This document shows positions 33,360 to 45,768 of a stretch of 64,000 nt of DNA, one piece after another; positions within the stretch are counted from its first letter, which is position 1, and every line of letters starts with the position of its first letter. Origin of the DNA: Marisa cornuarietis (Eukaryota; Mollusca; Gastropoda; Architaenioglossa; Ampullariidae); NCBI GenBank assembly GCA_004794655.1, contig SMMW01000612.1:1017501-1081500 (forward strand), read 5' to 3'. A program made the position numbers and the translations under genes. The notes below the pieces were generated by a model. The model had not been told where the DNA came from. It did no database searches and was given only the letters and a program-made list of their open reading frames with translations.

Positions 33360-35673
33360 CCCCTGCTTGTGGGGAAATAGAAGCACTACTATCGTTTTGA
33401 ATAGCGCATTTACAAATAATAATGGTTATGTGAAAGACTTTGTTTTTGCTGTATGCAAAAAAGCAGAAATACAACATTTAAATTATATAAAAGTAGGGTG
33501 TGTGCAGTAAAATAACATTTAGCGAAGTAAAAGACGCTGAACTGTTTCACACTTATGAACAATAACATCTTTTTATTGAAGTATCCCTAGCTTTCACATA
33601 GTTTTTATTCATATATTGAATATTTTGTTAGTTTTCTAAGAGTTACAAAACGATTAATAAACGGTCACCTACTTTGTGACTAGGGGTAGATGAAAACACA
33701 GTGAAGGTTGGTTATCAAACTTGTCTGGAACATAAACTGATGTTGCAGACAGATGTGCAATTATGAAATAGTTGTTTATATTTATTTAGAAATAATGTGT
33801 AATTGTTATTTATTCGAGATTATGTTCTTGTTTTGGAAATCTCCACACACAATGAAGGCAGCCAGGCAACCATATAAATGCAAAGTTGATTACCTATGCA
33901 TTTCCAACATAAGGTATGTAAAGCTGAGGGTAGTGTGATTATCAGTTGGTTATTCATTTTCTCTGAAGCATTTTTTTTACCTCCTTTGCTAAGATTCGTG
34001 AATTCGAGGCAGCCTCGTTTGCCTTTAATGACTTACGGATGAAAGAAATCAACACAAATGTCCGCAAGGAACTAAACACTTTGCGGTTGTCCTTATCTTT
34101 TTCTTAGAGATCATGCAGTCTTCGTCTTTCATAGTGCATCGAACTGTTAGTGATTCTTACATTTCATCCCATTCCGATCATCTCTGGAAGAGAGATGAAG
34201 GTGGCGGTAGACTGGTCCTAGTAACGTATTGATGCTCACAGTATTTTTCTTTAAAAAATTTTCACACATGTTACATGGATACTAAAGTCTTACCCGTGTC
34301 TCATAAAACAGTCTAATATTTAATGAGAATTGAAATAAGCAAAGAACGATTTATCAATAAGTGCAAAGCGATTACATTCTTTGGTATTTCATTTAAAGTT
34401 ATTCGAATTTACATAAAACTTAATTTCTTATATACCCTTTTTCAAATACTCGGTACGTTTTTATGCATTTGCTGCTCATTTGTAAACGGTAAATATAACC
34501 CAAACTGTAACAAGGTATAATTTTCATTAATTATAGCATTTCCTGTGATGGTCCTTTTTCATAACTGCTTTGTAGGTGGTTTTTCTGCCCCAATTTTACC
34601 CTTAGGGTAATCAAGTTGAGATGTAAGTTTTGGTTGGTTTGACTTCTATAGACAACTCATTACCTTTCTGCTTTTCGAGTTTAACCAAAGAACAATATTC
34701 CTTGGATCTTAACAGCTCGGCATAGTCACTTCTAAACCTTATGAGGGTGTTTTAGAAGCGTTGATTTAAGTCGTGTTAGTCTATAACTTTGTAGCTTGCT
34801 GTCCAGACCTATTTCACTAATAGGTAGCTCAGGTGCACGCGATATTCTCTCCATTGCTGTATTTACCTGATATTTTGCTTCTAGGAACAGCAAAATAGTC
34901 GAAAAAAAAACTGTTGAAACACTTCCTATGTCGCAAGACTTGTACTGTTTAGTTTGAATGTAACTAACAAACATTTTAGTGTTCGAGTAAAATATCGCCG
35001 GCTGCAAATTCTGAGACGCGTAAAATCATTTGTTAAAATAAAACCTGACTGAATCATCAAAGTCACATAAAGACACACGCATACAATGTTTCGTATGAAA
35101 AAGTACCATATTTAAAAACAAAAAAATGTCATTTACCAAAGCAGGATAAGTTCTGAAAAGATAAATTTTATATAAATAAAAAGTTAATTATTCTTTAATT
35201 ATAACTGCTATTTTCATAAATTTTTTTGCAATTACTTGTTATTTGATTTAGTATTATAATCTTGCCGGCTTGTTTTGCAATTTCTTTTCCCTGTTATCAT
35301 GAGGTAAAGGATCGATCTACAGTTTGAAAGAAAAACAAAAATAAATAAAAAAAATATAATAAAAATAAAGCTCAAGAAAATCCGTCCTACAAATAACTAT
35401 TAAAATAATTAACTTAATAGCGTCATAGAACATTCTTGTTTGCAATAGGATTTTACAAAGACAATGTGTTTTGCAGAACAGAAAACGTATATTTACAGAT
35501 TCGATTGTCTTCCTCTCACTTATGAAATGCAAAAAAGCTCACCACGCCTTTTTTGTTTCGATTATATTAAAGGCTAAAAGATTTTACAATTATTAACCTG
35601 TAAGTATTAATTAAATATATTGTGCACATTCCATTGTTAATTGCACATTGTTAATAAAATTGTAGCAGTAGCA
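33360..35673. other. Intergenic, no gene recognised
   Basis: AT-rich with short uninformative frames. Just before the next receptor, tgcacat occurs twice (near 35623 and 35642). Confidence 0.5.
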
Positions 35674-36720
35674 ATGAATGTATCGCTGAGCGTGTACGCC
35701 AATAAGAGTCTTCTGGACGGTGAAGATAACATCATCAGCAAGGAAACCCGTCATCTAGTTGAAACAATATGTCTTGCAGGTCTGACATCCCTTGTGTGTC
35801 TGGTGGGTATCCCAGCAAACATAATCAACTGCTTGGTGTTCTGGCGCCAGGGACTGGGAGACCGCATGAACCTCTGTCTTTTTCTCCTGTCGCTTGTCGA
35901 CGTCGCGTACCTCACGTGTGAGTTTGTGATGTATTCAGGCAGCGAGTTCATCAGCTTTTGCGACAACACGCTTGGCGAAGAGTTTTTGTCAAAATCTATG
36001 GTCGCTTGCTTGGGTATGGTTTATGGTCTTAGATCAACATCCGGGTGTATTAATATGGCAATCGCTGTAGAGAGATGCATGTGTGTACTCTTTCCACTTC
36101 AGGTTTCCTCTCTCATGGGAACTCGCACTATGGGAGTACTTATCATCACCTGCTTAATTTTATTCCAAGCATATTACCTGCTAATTCCATTCTCAATTCG
36201 AGCAGAAAAGGTGACGACAAGCCAGGATGTTCACTGGTTTATTGTTTCCACACAATTTTTCAAAGACAACATAGTTTTAGTCCATACCTTTGGCAATACT
36301 GTTCTTGGAGTTTTAATACCTGTTGGTACTTTCTTGATAATATTCGGTGCCACGATTATCACAGTGATAAAACTTCGACTTGCCCTGGAATGGCGTGTGA
36401 AGACAAGTTCCACAGTTAGTGATAGTCACAAGCATCACACAGCCCTAACTTCCATGTTGTTAGTAGTCTCATGTATAAATATTGTCACAATGACGCCTTT
36501 CGTAGCACGGGAATTGGTTCGGTTGTTCATTCCGGAGTTTGCATCCGTCGGACGCTTTTATGATCTGTTCATGGCAGTCACCGCCGTGGTGCACGTTTTC
36601 CCGAGGGTCAACAGTTCTGTTCATTTCTTCGTTTACTATTTTCGATCGTCTAAGTATCGACATGTGCTATTCAGTAGCATCAAGAAGCTTAGACAAGGTC
36701 GTCGACCTGCAAAAGAATAA
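35674..36720 (+). CDS. Gastropod candidate chemosensory receptor (7TM GPCR, group B)
   Basis: Single-exon gene of 348 residues. The frame extends up to a TTG at 35641 but the first ATG is at 35674. Two sequons (NVS, NKS) are near the N-terminus. It has PANIINC and WRQGLGDR after TM1, SLVDVAYL in TM2, TLGEEF in loop 1, VERCMCVLFPLQV after TM3, a His-containing third intracellular loop (SDSHKHHTALT), TMTPFVARELV in TM6 and VNSSVHFFVYYFRSSKYR in TM7. Extracellular loops 2 and 3 contain no cysteine, so no extracellular disulfide is evident there. It ends in a basic tail (RQGRRPAKE). A broken partial copy lies at 42514-42978. Confidence 0.92.
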   Translation: MNVSLSVYANKSLLDGEDNIISKETRHLVETICLAGLTSLVCLVGIPANIINCLVFWRQGLGDRMNLCLFLLSLVDVAYLTCEFVMYSGSEFISFCDNTLGEEFLSKSMVACLGMVYGLRSTSGCINMAIAVERCMCVLFPLQVSSLMGTRTMGVLIITCLILFQAYYLLIPFSIRAEKVTTSQDVHWFIVSTQFFKDNIVLVHTFGNTVLGVLIPVGTFLIIFGATIITVIKLRLALEWRVKTSSTVSDSHKHHTALTSMLLVVSCINIVTMTPFVARELVRLFIPEFASVGRFYDLFMAVTAVVHVFPRVNSSVHFFVYYFRSSKYRHVLFSSIKKLRQGRRPAKE

Positions 36721-38285
36721 CTTCTATTTTACAACCGATATCAACCACGTGTGAAAATTTACTGGCGTCGTGCCACAACTACCAGTAGTAGCCGCATAGG
36801 GAGCTGTTCAAGATGCGGATGGTTATATTTGGTATTCAACATAATTAAAAATTATTATATACATTTAGCTAAAACTGCAACAATGTAGCCTGTCTACAAC
36901 ATAAGAAGTATTAAAACCACGACTGTCGGCGAGAAATTTTCAAAAATTGTGAAAAACTAAGACTTGTTTTTTGTCTACACATAATGTGAACAGTTACAAA
37001 TCCAATGTTCTTTCAAGTCAAGACATATCGAGACCTACGTAATTTAAGTAGTAACAGCATCCGGCAGTGTAACTATCTATTTTGATTTACACGCAAAAGA
37101 ACAGTAAAACTCGTGAACTGCTCCTCCTGCAGTCCACCTCACATGGTTAAAAACATTATTTATCAGTTGTTATCTGCTTTTACACATTTGTTTTCTATTC
37201 AATCTACCTCACTAATCCTATTATGTTTCTAAGCATGTCTGTGTCTGATAAATGCTGTCTTGTCTAGAAATTAGACATCATTTATCATTCCTTATCGTTC
37301 TACTTATATCAGACAGAATGTTACAGAATATCTGGGTTTCTCCTCATGTGTAGTCATAGGCCCTGAAAAACTGTCACACGTGAGTGACAGTCTCAAAATG
37401 ACTCTTGGCGCCTCTGTTTACATAAACACGCAGGGGAACATCATGCCCTATAGCTGAAAACCTTGATACTCGACTCACGAGCTATAGGCAGTGCTCTTGA
37501 TGAGTAAGAGGCTTTAGCAACGTGTGGCAGAAAATATTATTAAACATACAACTTATGCAATGCAGGCAGGAAACGATTCGACTCATGTAAAGTGTTTCAC
37601 AACTATCCTAGCTATCAGTACTGTCGCAGTGCTGATACCACCCGCCATCCTCTCAAACATACATTCACTCATCAATGTTGCTGTAACATCCGTTAATGAT
37701 GCTTTTTCATTGCAAACTTTTGGTGCGTTTTCGTTGGGACTCCACGCTTGTTAGGAGGTGAGTATTAGTTAAAATGACAAGTACAAATATTTGGGGGATA
37801 TTTAAAAATAAAGCTGACATCAGAACTCACTTTGTGAGGCGACCAAAAACAAACATAAGTTTAAAAAGTTTAAATTCCTAGTAAGTGCAATAAACATAAG
37901 TGGTTTATAGTGTCTACGGAATAACTTGGCCAACACCTGCTTAATATTATTTTGACTCAACTGTCCTAATTAGCTTCTACAAAAGAGTTTCCCGGACAGA
38001 GACCAAAGATGACCTTAAGTTCAGCTTCAGGTGTGAGCAGCTAAGGAGCACTTCACAGTCGTGCTATGTATGGGAAAAGTTTTGCCTTCTTCCCTTCGCT
38101 TTCGTAATCAAACTGTAGAAATTAAGGTAATGAATTTTTTGATAAATATGTCTTTTGTATTGTGTATTGATGGCACAATATTACTAGGCACAAATCTTTC
38201 ATAAGAGTTACGATTGCGAAGCTGATTACAGAGTTTCTCCTAGCTCACCAAGAAAGATACTGAAAAACGTAAAGTATGCTTGCTG
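36721..38285. other. 3' flank of the 35.7 kb receptor
   Basis: No gene recognised; an open frame at 37524-37754 has no motif. Patches such as tcaatctacctcrctag (near 37200) recur in the flank of the 42.5 kb pseudogene (near 43155), showing shared origin. Confidence 0.5.
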
Positions 38286-38435
38286 TTATAATCGACATCG
38301 ACCTCTCAGTTGAGAGCATTTCTGCGCATGCGTGGAGAGAGTTTACAAGGTAAGTACGTAATGAGGTCAGTTAAATACGAGTGCGCATGCACTTATTCTA
38401 ATTTATTTAGGCGAAGAAAAACAGTTTTTTTTGCT
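38286..38435. repeat. Conserved block duplicated at 43350-43490; promoter-like features
   Basis: Shares gacatcga, agagagtttacaag, aatgaggtca, acgagtgcgc, tgcac and aatttattt with 43350-43490. It holds TGCGCATGCGT (38323-38333), close to the NRF1 consensus, a second GTGCGCATGCAC, and a splice-donor match AAG|GTAAGTAC near 38349. Together these could be a transcription start with a 5' untranslated exon; that is inference. Confidence 0.5.
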
Positions 38436-38899
38436 TTGTTGAGTTTCTATAACTCTATAAGAATTAGGAACACTTTTTACTAAGTTTTTTCCACTTCTCA
38501 AAACCTAGGATGTAAAAATTTCTATACTTCTACAATGGCAACAATTTATTTGTCATGTTTGCGTTTTGTTAATAAATGCAGGTTTGTAATAAATGAGTGC
38601 TTAGAGAATTTTTTCTAAAGGATATGAAACAGTGAGGATTACATGAAAACTCACTAAAGCATTATTGCCTAGATTATTAAGAATTAGCAAAAAACAACTT
38701 TTCTTGTACAAATTGTATTCTTGGCAATTTATTTTCCCGCTCACTGTATGATAAAAGTTCTCTGTCTTTAGCTTAACAGCCCTGACGGTCCGTTGTCGCT
38801 TCTTCTTTAAACAAATGTCAAGAGGTATTGACAGGTGAACATGTCCTCCGTTCACACAAACATCATGCCGAGAAGTCATTGTGCAGTTCTTGTTCCGAA

Positions 38900-38956
38900 A
38901 CACACACACACACACACACACACGCGCGCGCGCGCACACACACACACACACACACA
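38900..38956. repeat. CA/CG alternating tract with Z-DNA potential
   Basis: A purine-pyrimidine alternation of (CA)n, (CG)n and (CA)n over ~57 bases. The long minus-strand frame crossing it (38601-39065) is low-complexity and unlikely to be a gene. Confidence 0.9.
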
Positions 38957-40193
38957 TGCATATACAGCAGGTAATGTTGTAAAATGTATAAATTCTATAA
39001 AAAGTCCGCACACACTGGTGCCACAAATAGCCAACGCTTATAAAAGGAACACATTTCCTTGACAACTAGCCCTTAAGGTGACGAGAAGATGACTACCTTC
39101 CCCGTGCCACTCTAGTAAGTGCCGCCATTCGGGTGCAAAGATCCCTCAGGTTTGTGTCCTGTCGCCCCGAGTCATTGGCCTAAAAATGTTCACATATCTG
39201 CCGCTGTACACTCGCTGCTCTCTCCGGGTACTTAAGGCTGTATACCTCACCAAATATTTTTTTCTAAAAGCAAATACGCAAATCATATTTCATTATATAA
39301 GTTGACGTTTCCCAATTAATTTCAGGGAATTTTATTTTACACCTTAAGTGGTCCCATGACAGTTAAATAAAACTTAAGAACGGTTAGTGCATGCTTTTTT
39401 GAATAGCTAAATATTTTTGGTAATAAAAGACAAAATGACCTTAACATTTGTTTTTTGACGACGGTAGTCTCACGCATTAATCGCTTAAAGACACAGGCTA
39501 TCGAAGTGTGACTCAAAGAATAAGGTGAGATTTGCAGGTTCCTTCACTGGGCAGCTTTTTGTGTGGTAAGACTGCTCTTACATCAACTCAGCTGGAGGGT
39601 GGTCGAGCTCAGAAGAAGGTCGCCATGCCTGCAGTTCTGCTCTTTTGTTTGTGTTGGTCTTCTGTCCATTCATTATTACTTTTTGATTGGTGTTTCTAAT
39701 TGTAAATGTTCACGTAGACGGGTGTCATATGCGAATTGGGGAAAACAATTTGAATTGTTTCGTTAAAAGTCCTTGATCCAGGACAAAAGCATAGCAATCA
39801 ATGAAACTCGAATTTGACAGTACAAGAGTTTCCTTGTAATTTGTCGAAAGTATGCGCAATTCCCCCCTACCCTCTTTTACCTCTTTTTTGCAAACACACA
39901 TCCCAGTGTCTGTTTAGTTTTAACTAACGTAGCTCCACTTCTCGGACAGCACTTTGGTTACCTGTGGCATAAGTCTGTAATACTTTTATTTTTATTACAT
40001 TTGTTATTAGTTTGAAAATGATTATTAAACATAAGAAACTAGAATTTAAATTGCATGTTAACGATTTTATTCTTCTTTTAATGTCAAGTACTGAAGGATC
40101 ACATTGAATACTCAGTGATTTACCTTGCAAGGTAAAATGTTTATTATGTCCAAAAACTTAGGCATGTAGTTTCAAAGTAAATTAAATGACTCA
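38957..40193. other. Intergenic, no gene recognised
   Basis: No motif-bearing frame and no repeat noted. Confidence 0.45.
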
Positions 40194-40194
40194 C

Positions 40195-40253
<59 letters not shown>

Positions 40254-40512
40254 AGATTTGTATAGCGCATATTCACACTCATAGAGAGCATGCTCTTAGC
40301 GCTTAAAACGAGGAAGAGACGTGGACTAAGTAGATACAGAACAAAGGGGACGAAAGAAAACGACAGTACTGACGAAACAGAAAACAAAAGGCATCAAGTA
40401 ACAGGAACAGAGAATTATAGTGATTCTGCGAGAAAGATGGGTAAAGTAGCAAGAGGGATCGGGGGGAAGGGGGTTAAGAAGGACTAGCATTGTGGACTAT
40501 GTTAGGAGTAAT
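40194..40512. mobile_element. SINE-like short repeat with (TAA)n end, copy 1
   Basis: A (TAA)n run at 40194-40251 is followed by ~255 bases shared almost base for base with 54310-54552. Shared landmarks are tgaagattt, tatagcgcatattcacac, gctcttagcgcttaaaac, acgtggactaagtagata, aaaacgacagtactgac and ggactagcattgtggacta. The TAA run would be the 3' tail if the element reads on the minus strand (...GCGCTATACAAATCTTCA then TTA repeats). No coding capacity and no clear pol III boxes. Confidence 0.75.
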
Positions 40513-42513
40513 GCTCAACGAAGAGGTTTTAGCCAGTTTCGCTCTTACTCTTGTTATGAAATGTGTTATACATTCTGATTGGCTTACCTGCACCAGGCAA
40601 TTTTCACTTTATTTGCAAAATAAGAGTGCAGAAAGCGTGGAGGGAGGGGTACACTTTGACAATGTCGTCAGGTTAGCTAATAATATACTGACTGCCATGC
40701 CGAGCGTCCTAAGCTCCAATGCAAAAGTACAGAAATAAAAATCATGTAGCTTTGAAATAATACACCCAGAAATGAAAGTTCCCCCGCATTTTGATTGACT
40801 CATTTTCACAGCCATTTCCTATCGATAATTTACAAAATATTATCTTTCAATGTATTCTTTATGGGCATTCTTCAAACTTGCACAAAGGAACACTTGAAGT
40901 GACTTTTTTCTCTTAACGTTTTCAAAACTGGATGGTAGTCGGTGTGTCTCCAGAAAGAAACCTGGTTAAGTCTAAAAATATTTCAATGTAATTCTAAACA
41001 ATATTTCCAGGCAGTACATTGGTGCTTAGTAAACTACTCTTCACATAATTGCCATTTATACAGAGAATAATTTTAAGGCACTGTGCTGGAGTAGCATTTC
41101 TTTGTCTTTCGGTGGAAAAAAAAAACTTAATTAGTGCTCTGGACATTTTCGGTCTCAGTCAGTCCTCAAATGCTGACCACATTTCAATAGATAAAACAAA
41201 ATTTATTCGTTTCTAATTACGGCTTCCAAACTATTAATTACTCATCCTCTACCGCTAAAATGTAAGTGTTACATTTCATTTACATGATAAGTAATGAAAT
41301 CGATGAACGCGACGTGTGAAAAAAAAACAGCTGAGATATACGTACACCCTTATTCTACTGGCCTCCTTCTGAGGGTTTGCACAATGAGTGCTTTCAACGG
41401 CGTAGCGCGAACCAGAATCAATAAATGACATCAGTAATAACTAATCATGATATACACATTAAATTCCGCAGTATAAATAAAAAATATGTCTAACAGCCTT
41501 ACAGAAGTCAAGGGTAGCAAGTCTTTCGTGAAGACCTGTCTAATTCCCTTACATCGATGAAATGCAAGATAGAACATGGCGCAGTCACGCGCAAAGTACA
41601 AGAATAAAATCTAATGGCACCGGTCATCTTTTATTTAAGGTTACAAGGCAAGTGGGAGCGTGTGCAGACCGGCGCGCGCATGTGCGTGTGCATGTGTATG
41701 AGCGTGCTTGCGTGTGTAACCATGTTTCTATGTCTTAAAGGAGATTCTGTTAATGCTACTTAGATTAACCCATAAGGTAAGAACAAAATAATAACTTACT
41801 TGATAAAAAAAAATATCACGACGTGTGCTCATAAAAGTATAATATATTACATACCTAAGATAATTAAACTGGAGCTTAAGATGTTGATGTATTTTCTGAA
41901 CATTGCGAAGGTAGTGATAGTTATTATGGCATAAGAATGAAGTTTTAAAAGAATAAGCATTAGTGTTATAATTTTTATAACACGTTTTCTCACGAAAGAT
42001 CTTTAGTTCACACAGCAGTTACAGTAAATGAGATAGTTGTGACCCAACAAGGGGGAAAATCTTTTAAGGTATCTTCATAGTTTGTAAAAGTCACTCAAAA
42101 TGAACAAATATTAAAAACAAAAAGTAGACAAGGCCCGAAATCGACAAAATTAGAGAAAACTATAACTTCAAGTCTACTAGATGTGCATGAGTGGTTTGTC
42201 ACAATCGACTCATAAGCGTATATTGTCCGTAAATTTGTCTTCAGCGATAATTAATCTTCGCATTTTACGTGAAAACTTTTCGGTCGTTTTTCAATAAGTT
42301 TTTTAAAGTTTCTCTTTCCATGAAATCTTTCTCCACGTACTTACAACTTCTTTCCTGACAAGGGTAAATGATTCATCAAAAAGGTCAATGACTTCTTCAA
42401 CGGTATTTACGAATAACCGCGGTTGTTTTCTAGTTAATTGTTGAGAAGCAATCGGCTGCTTGAGTTGTTCTATTACATCTCGGTGTCTTTGATCAGAATA
42501 TGTATGTTTTCTT
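40513..42513. other. Intergenic; one unexplained minus-strand frame
   Basis: Mostly featureless AT-rich DNA. A minus-strand frame at 42303-42521 encodes a charged 72-residue peptide (includes VEEVIDLFDESFTLVRKE). I do not recognise it; it ends against the receptor pseudogene and may be chance. Confidence 0.35.
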
Positions 42514-42978
42514 ACACTCAATTTTGCAAAGACAACACAGCCCTAGTGCCCACCTTTCAAAGCACTTTTTGGAGGTGTGATACTCATCAGTACTTTCCTG
42601 ATAATATCCGCTGCCACGATTGTTACAGTGATAAAACTTCAAGCTGCCCTGGAATGGCGTGGGAAGGCAAGCTCCACAGCTAGCGATAGTCATAAGCACC
42701 ACATAGCTTTGACTTCCATGTTGGTTATCGTGTCATGTATGTACATTATCACAAAGATGCCTTTTGTAGGATTGCAACTGGTTCGATTGTTCGAATTTTC
42801 ATCCGCTGGGTGATTTTATAATCTATGACAGTCAACAACGTGGTGCACGTTCTTTCGAGGGTCAACAGTTCTGTTCATTTCTTTTTTTCTTTTTTTCGAT
42901 CATCTAGGTATCGGCAGGTGCTTTTCAGTAGCATCAAGTATGCTCGACACCGCTGTTCATCTACGAAATCTTTAATCT
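42514..42978 (+). pseudogene. Partial chemosensory receptor pseudogene (group B), copy of the 35.7 kb gene
   Basis: The sequence begins abruptly within the second extracellular loop (TQFCKDNTALVPTF matches TQFFKDNIVLVHTF of the 35674-36720 gene). After a frameshift near 42575 it continues through TM5, ICL3 (SDSHKHHIALTSML) and TM6. A TGA interrupts just after the segment matching PEFASVGRF. The TM7 part remains readable in another frame (HVLSRVNSSVHF), then FFFRSSRYRQVLFSSIK. TM1-TM4 are missing. The segment matching TMTPFVA has TKMPFVG. A poly(A) signal AATAAA is present at 43069-43074. Confidence 0.9.
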
Positions 42979-45768
42979 AATCAACAATCAAAAACAGCAT
43001 GTGTCAACAGACGACAAACAAATGTAAATAGAGTACTAGTATTAACTTGCAGTCTGCGATTTATTTTCAATAAAAGCATTATACTCGCGCTACACACTAA
43101 ATGCCTAGAAAAAATTTCATAGCTTTTGTTCTGCTTCTACGTGTGTCTTGCTCAATCTACCTCGCTAGTCTCATTATTATTCTAAGCGTTTGTTTTGAAA
43201 ATCAACTGAAATGTCTATAATGAAACTTCATTTACTGGGTCTTAAGTCCTGTGACTGATAATAAATCCAATGTTGCGATGTACCTGCGCTGCTACTAAAG
43301 TAACATTTCTGTAAGGCCTGAATATTGACCCATACAGTTTTTTTCAGTTGTTAGAGACATCGACTCACAGTAGAGGGCGGGTCCCGTCAAGAGAGTTTAC
43401 AGGCTAAGTGGGGAAAGAGGTCATTGGAGAACGAGTGCGCGTGCACCTATTCAAATTTATTTTACGAATAAAACTACTGTTTAAATATCGTATTGACCGT
43501 CTATATTCACTAGGATGACGTTTTACTATGTTATTTCTGCATTATTGCTTTAAAGACACGGCATGTGTGTAGGTAGCATTTTGCATCACAGAATGACATT
43601 TATGTGTGTTTTAAGAAGTTTCTTTGCTTAAATATGGGCTATTCCTGCCATTGTGGGTGTAATGATATGTTAGCAAAATAGTTTTGACAAACTTTAAGTA
43701 CTAGGCACATTGAGTAACCTTTTTAACATGGCTATTTTCCTGAAGGATTTCTAAGTTTTAACATCTACATCAATGATTACAGTCCTAGTGAGATAACACA
43801 AATAAGAAGAACAGACGATTGCACGCATGCGAACTTTCGATGTTTGATTTTTAATTACAACTAATATGTGAGAAATAACTGACGTTAATAAACACTTGAT
43901 GCTTGTTATTTCCCTTATATTAAAGACAATATGGTTCTTATGGAATGTAACTCGTATGTGGTAAGTAAAACAAAGCAAGGAAATGACGATGATTCATATG
44001 CTTGTGTGTGTGTGTGTGTGTCAGAGAGAGAAAGGGACCGTGTGTGAGGCTGTGTGTGTTTCAGAGAAAGAAAGTGTGGTGTATATGCATTTATATGTGT
44101 GTCTACATTATGTGTGTGCTATCAGACAAGACTAGACTTACAGACATTCATTAACCAAACTCCAAACCACGCCTTACCTCGCTCCCCTCTATAAAATCGA
44201 CCATACCCGCTCTCCCTTCTGACAAAATAAGACAGCCCGGCCTATGACGCAGCGTGCTCACATATATGGAGGTTGTGCCTTTTATTAGAGTATACATTTC
44301 AATTTAAATAAAACTTACCATTTTCTTCTCATCTTGTTATAGTGTAAATCCATGAGGATTTGAGAAACTGGCAACCATCATAACATGGCGCTTTATCAAC
44401 TAAATCATTGCCTAACTTTTAAAAATACACTAATACACTTTCTTTTTCTAAGGGAGAAAATCCATAGAGTAAAAGAGCATCCAAAAGTTTATTCCCTTTC
44501 TTTTTCATTTTAATACACATAGTGCGAGGTTTTTATCATACAACTGGCATTATTGAGTAGAAGTATTTCATAACATCACATTCACATTCTCGATGGCCAA
44601 GTAGGTTGCAATAAGTATATATGTATATATAGATATTAAATAGACATTAAGATAAAATATTTATCAATGTTTTACAGAGCCAGCATTCAACATGAGAATG
44701 GGTGTTTTTAATTAATAAACACTTGCTGAAGTGTCAGTCAGCTGGTAAAGTCTTGGAGTTCTTTGTTCGGCTAACAGGTCTATGCCGTCTGCAAATAGTA
44801 TGTTACAAATTAGCCATCGATCGTTTAAAGTTGAAGTGTGGTAGTCACGGAAAGTTTAACGCATGATCATCTCAAGGAAGGTATTTATCAACCCTGGTGA
44901 CCCTTTGAAGTGCGCCTGCTGTTTCCAATTTATAAAAGTGGCATCAGAAAATATATTATAGTAGTTCTGGGTATTTTGATGCATGAAATATTCAGGAATA
45001 ATAAAGAACTTCCCCCACGCTTTTTTTGTTTTGTTTACTTCACAAAAAATAAATTCCATTTAAACTAGACTAAACATTATTATATTGTAAACTTTAACTA
45101 GTAGAAGGAGCTTGTACAGAAATTATTTAGCTTCTGTATGCAACAGCATATTACCATCTTGAAGTTCAAAGGTTTGATAAAGAACTGTACGCACCAGGTG
45201 ATTTTGTTATCTAATCCTAGAAGCAACGAGTACTTTTCCTGCAACGTATTGACTCAACGAACAATTTTCTCGCTCCAATGAGGCTTATTTCTGGAGACAC
45301 GCGTTCTTCTCTTCGCTACACTTTCAAAAGAAAGTTTCGAATACAATGCAGAAAGTGCCTTTGCAAATTGTGATTTTGATTACCTCTACACAGCAGTTTA
45401 GTAGCTCTGAGCATTCGTTTAACGCAAATAGGTATATGCGATGGTAAAACAATACCAACGCCATTTTAAGATTTTTTTTATTTATCCATCAATTTGTGCG
45501 GAATATTTTATAAAGGTCCTCGACATTAAATTACCAAATGACAGAGCTTAAATCTATAATAAGTCTTTTTCTTAATTAACTATCTCACCTTTCTTAGCGT
45601 CTACTATCTCAGTCCCATGAGATCATTTTCCACAAGCCTAGACGATGGTCTGAACTTTGCTGTGGCATTTTGGATGTGATCAGAGTAAATAGTATTGCAA
45701 AGCCCGATAAGCCAGAGGGTAAGAGATTTTGTTTTGTAGCATACTTAACTTGAAATGGTGTGATCCTT
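42979..45768. other. 3' flank of the pseudogene and intergenic DNA
   Basis: 43130-43210 and 43350-43490 are homologous to patches of the 35.7 kb gene's flank (37180-37260 and 38286-38435). The rest has a short TG run at 44006-44022 and no gene. Confidence 0.5.

Noticed and set aside
37524..37754. 76-codon plus-strand frame
   Set aside because: One hydrophobic stretch but no family resemblance and no alignment to the receptors.
38601..39065. 154-codon minus-strand frame
   Set aside because: Length comes from reading through the CA/CG microsatellite; flanks have no motif.
42303..42521. Charged 72-residue minus-strand frame next to a receptor pseudogene
   Set aside because: Coding-like composition but no recognised motif, no context and no sign of conservation visible here; not called as a gene.
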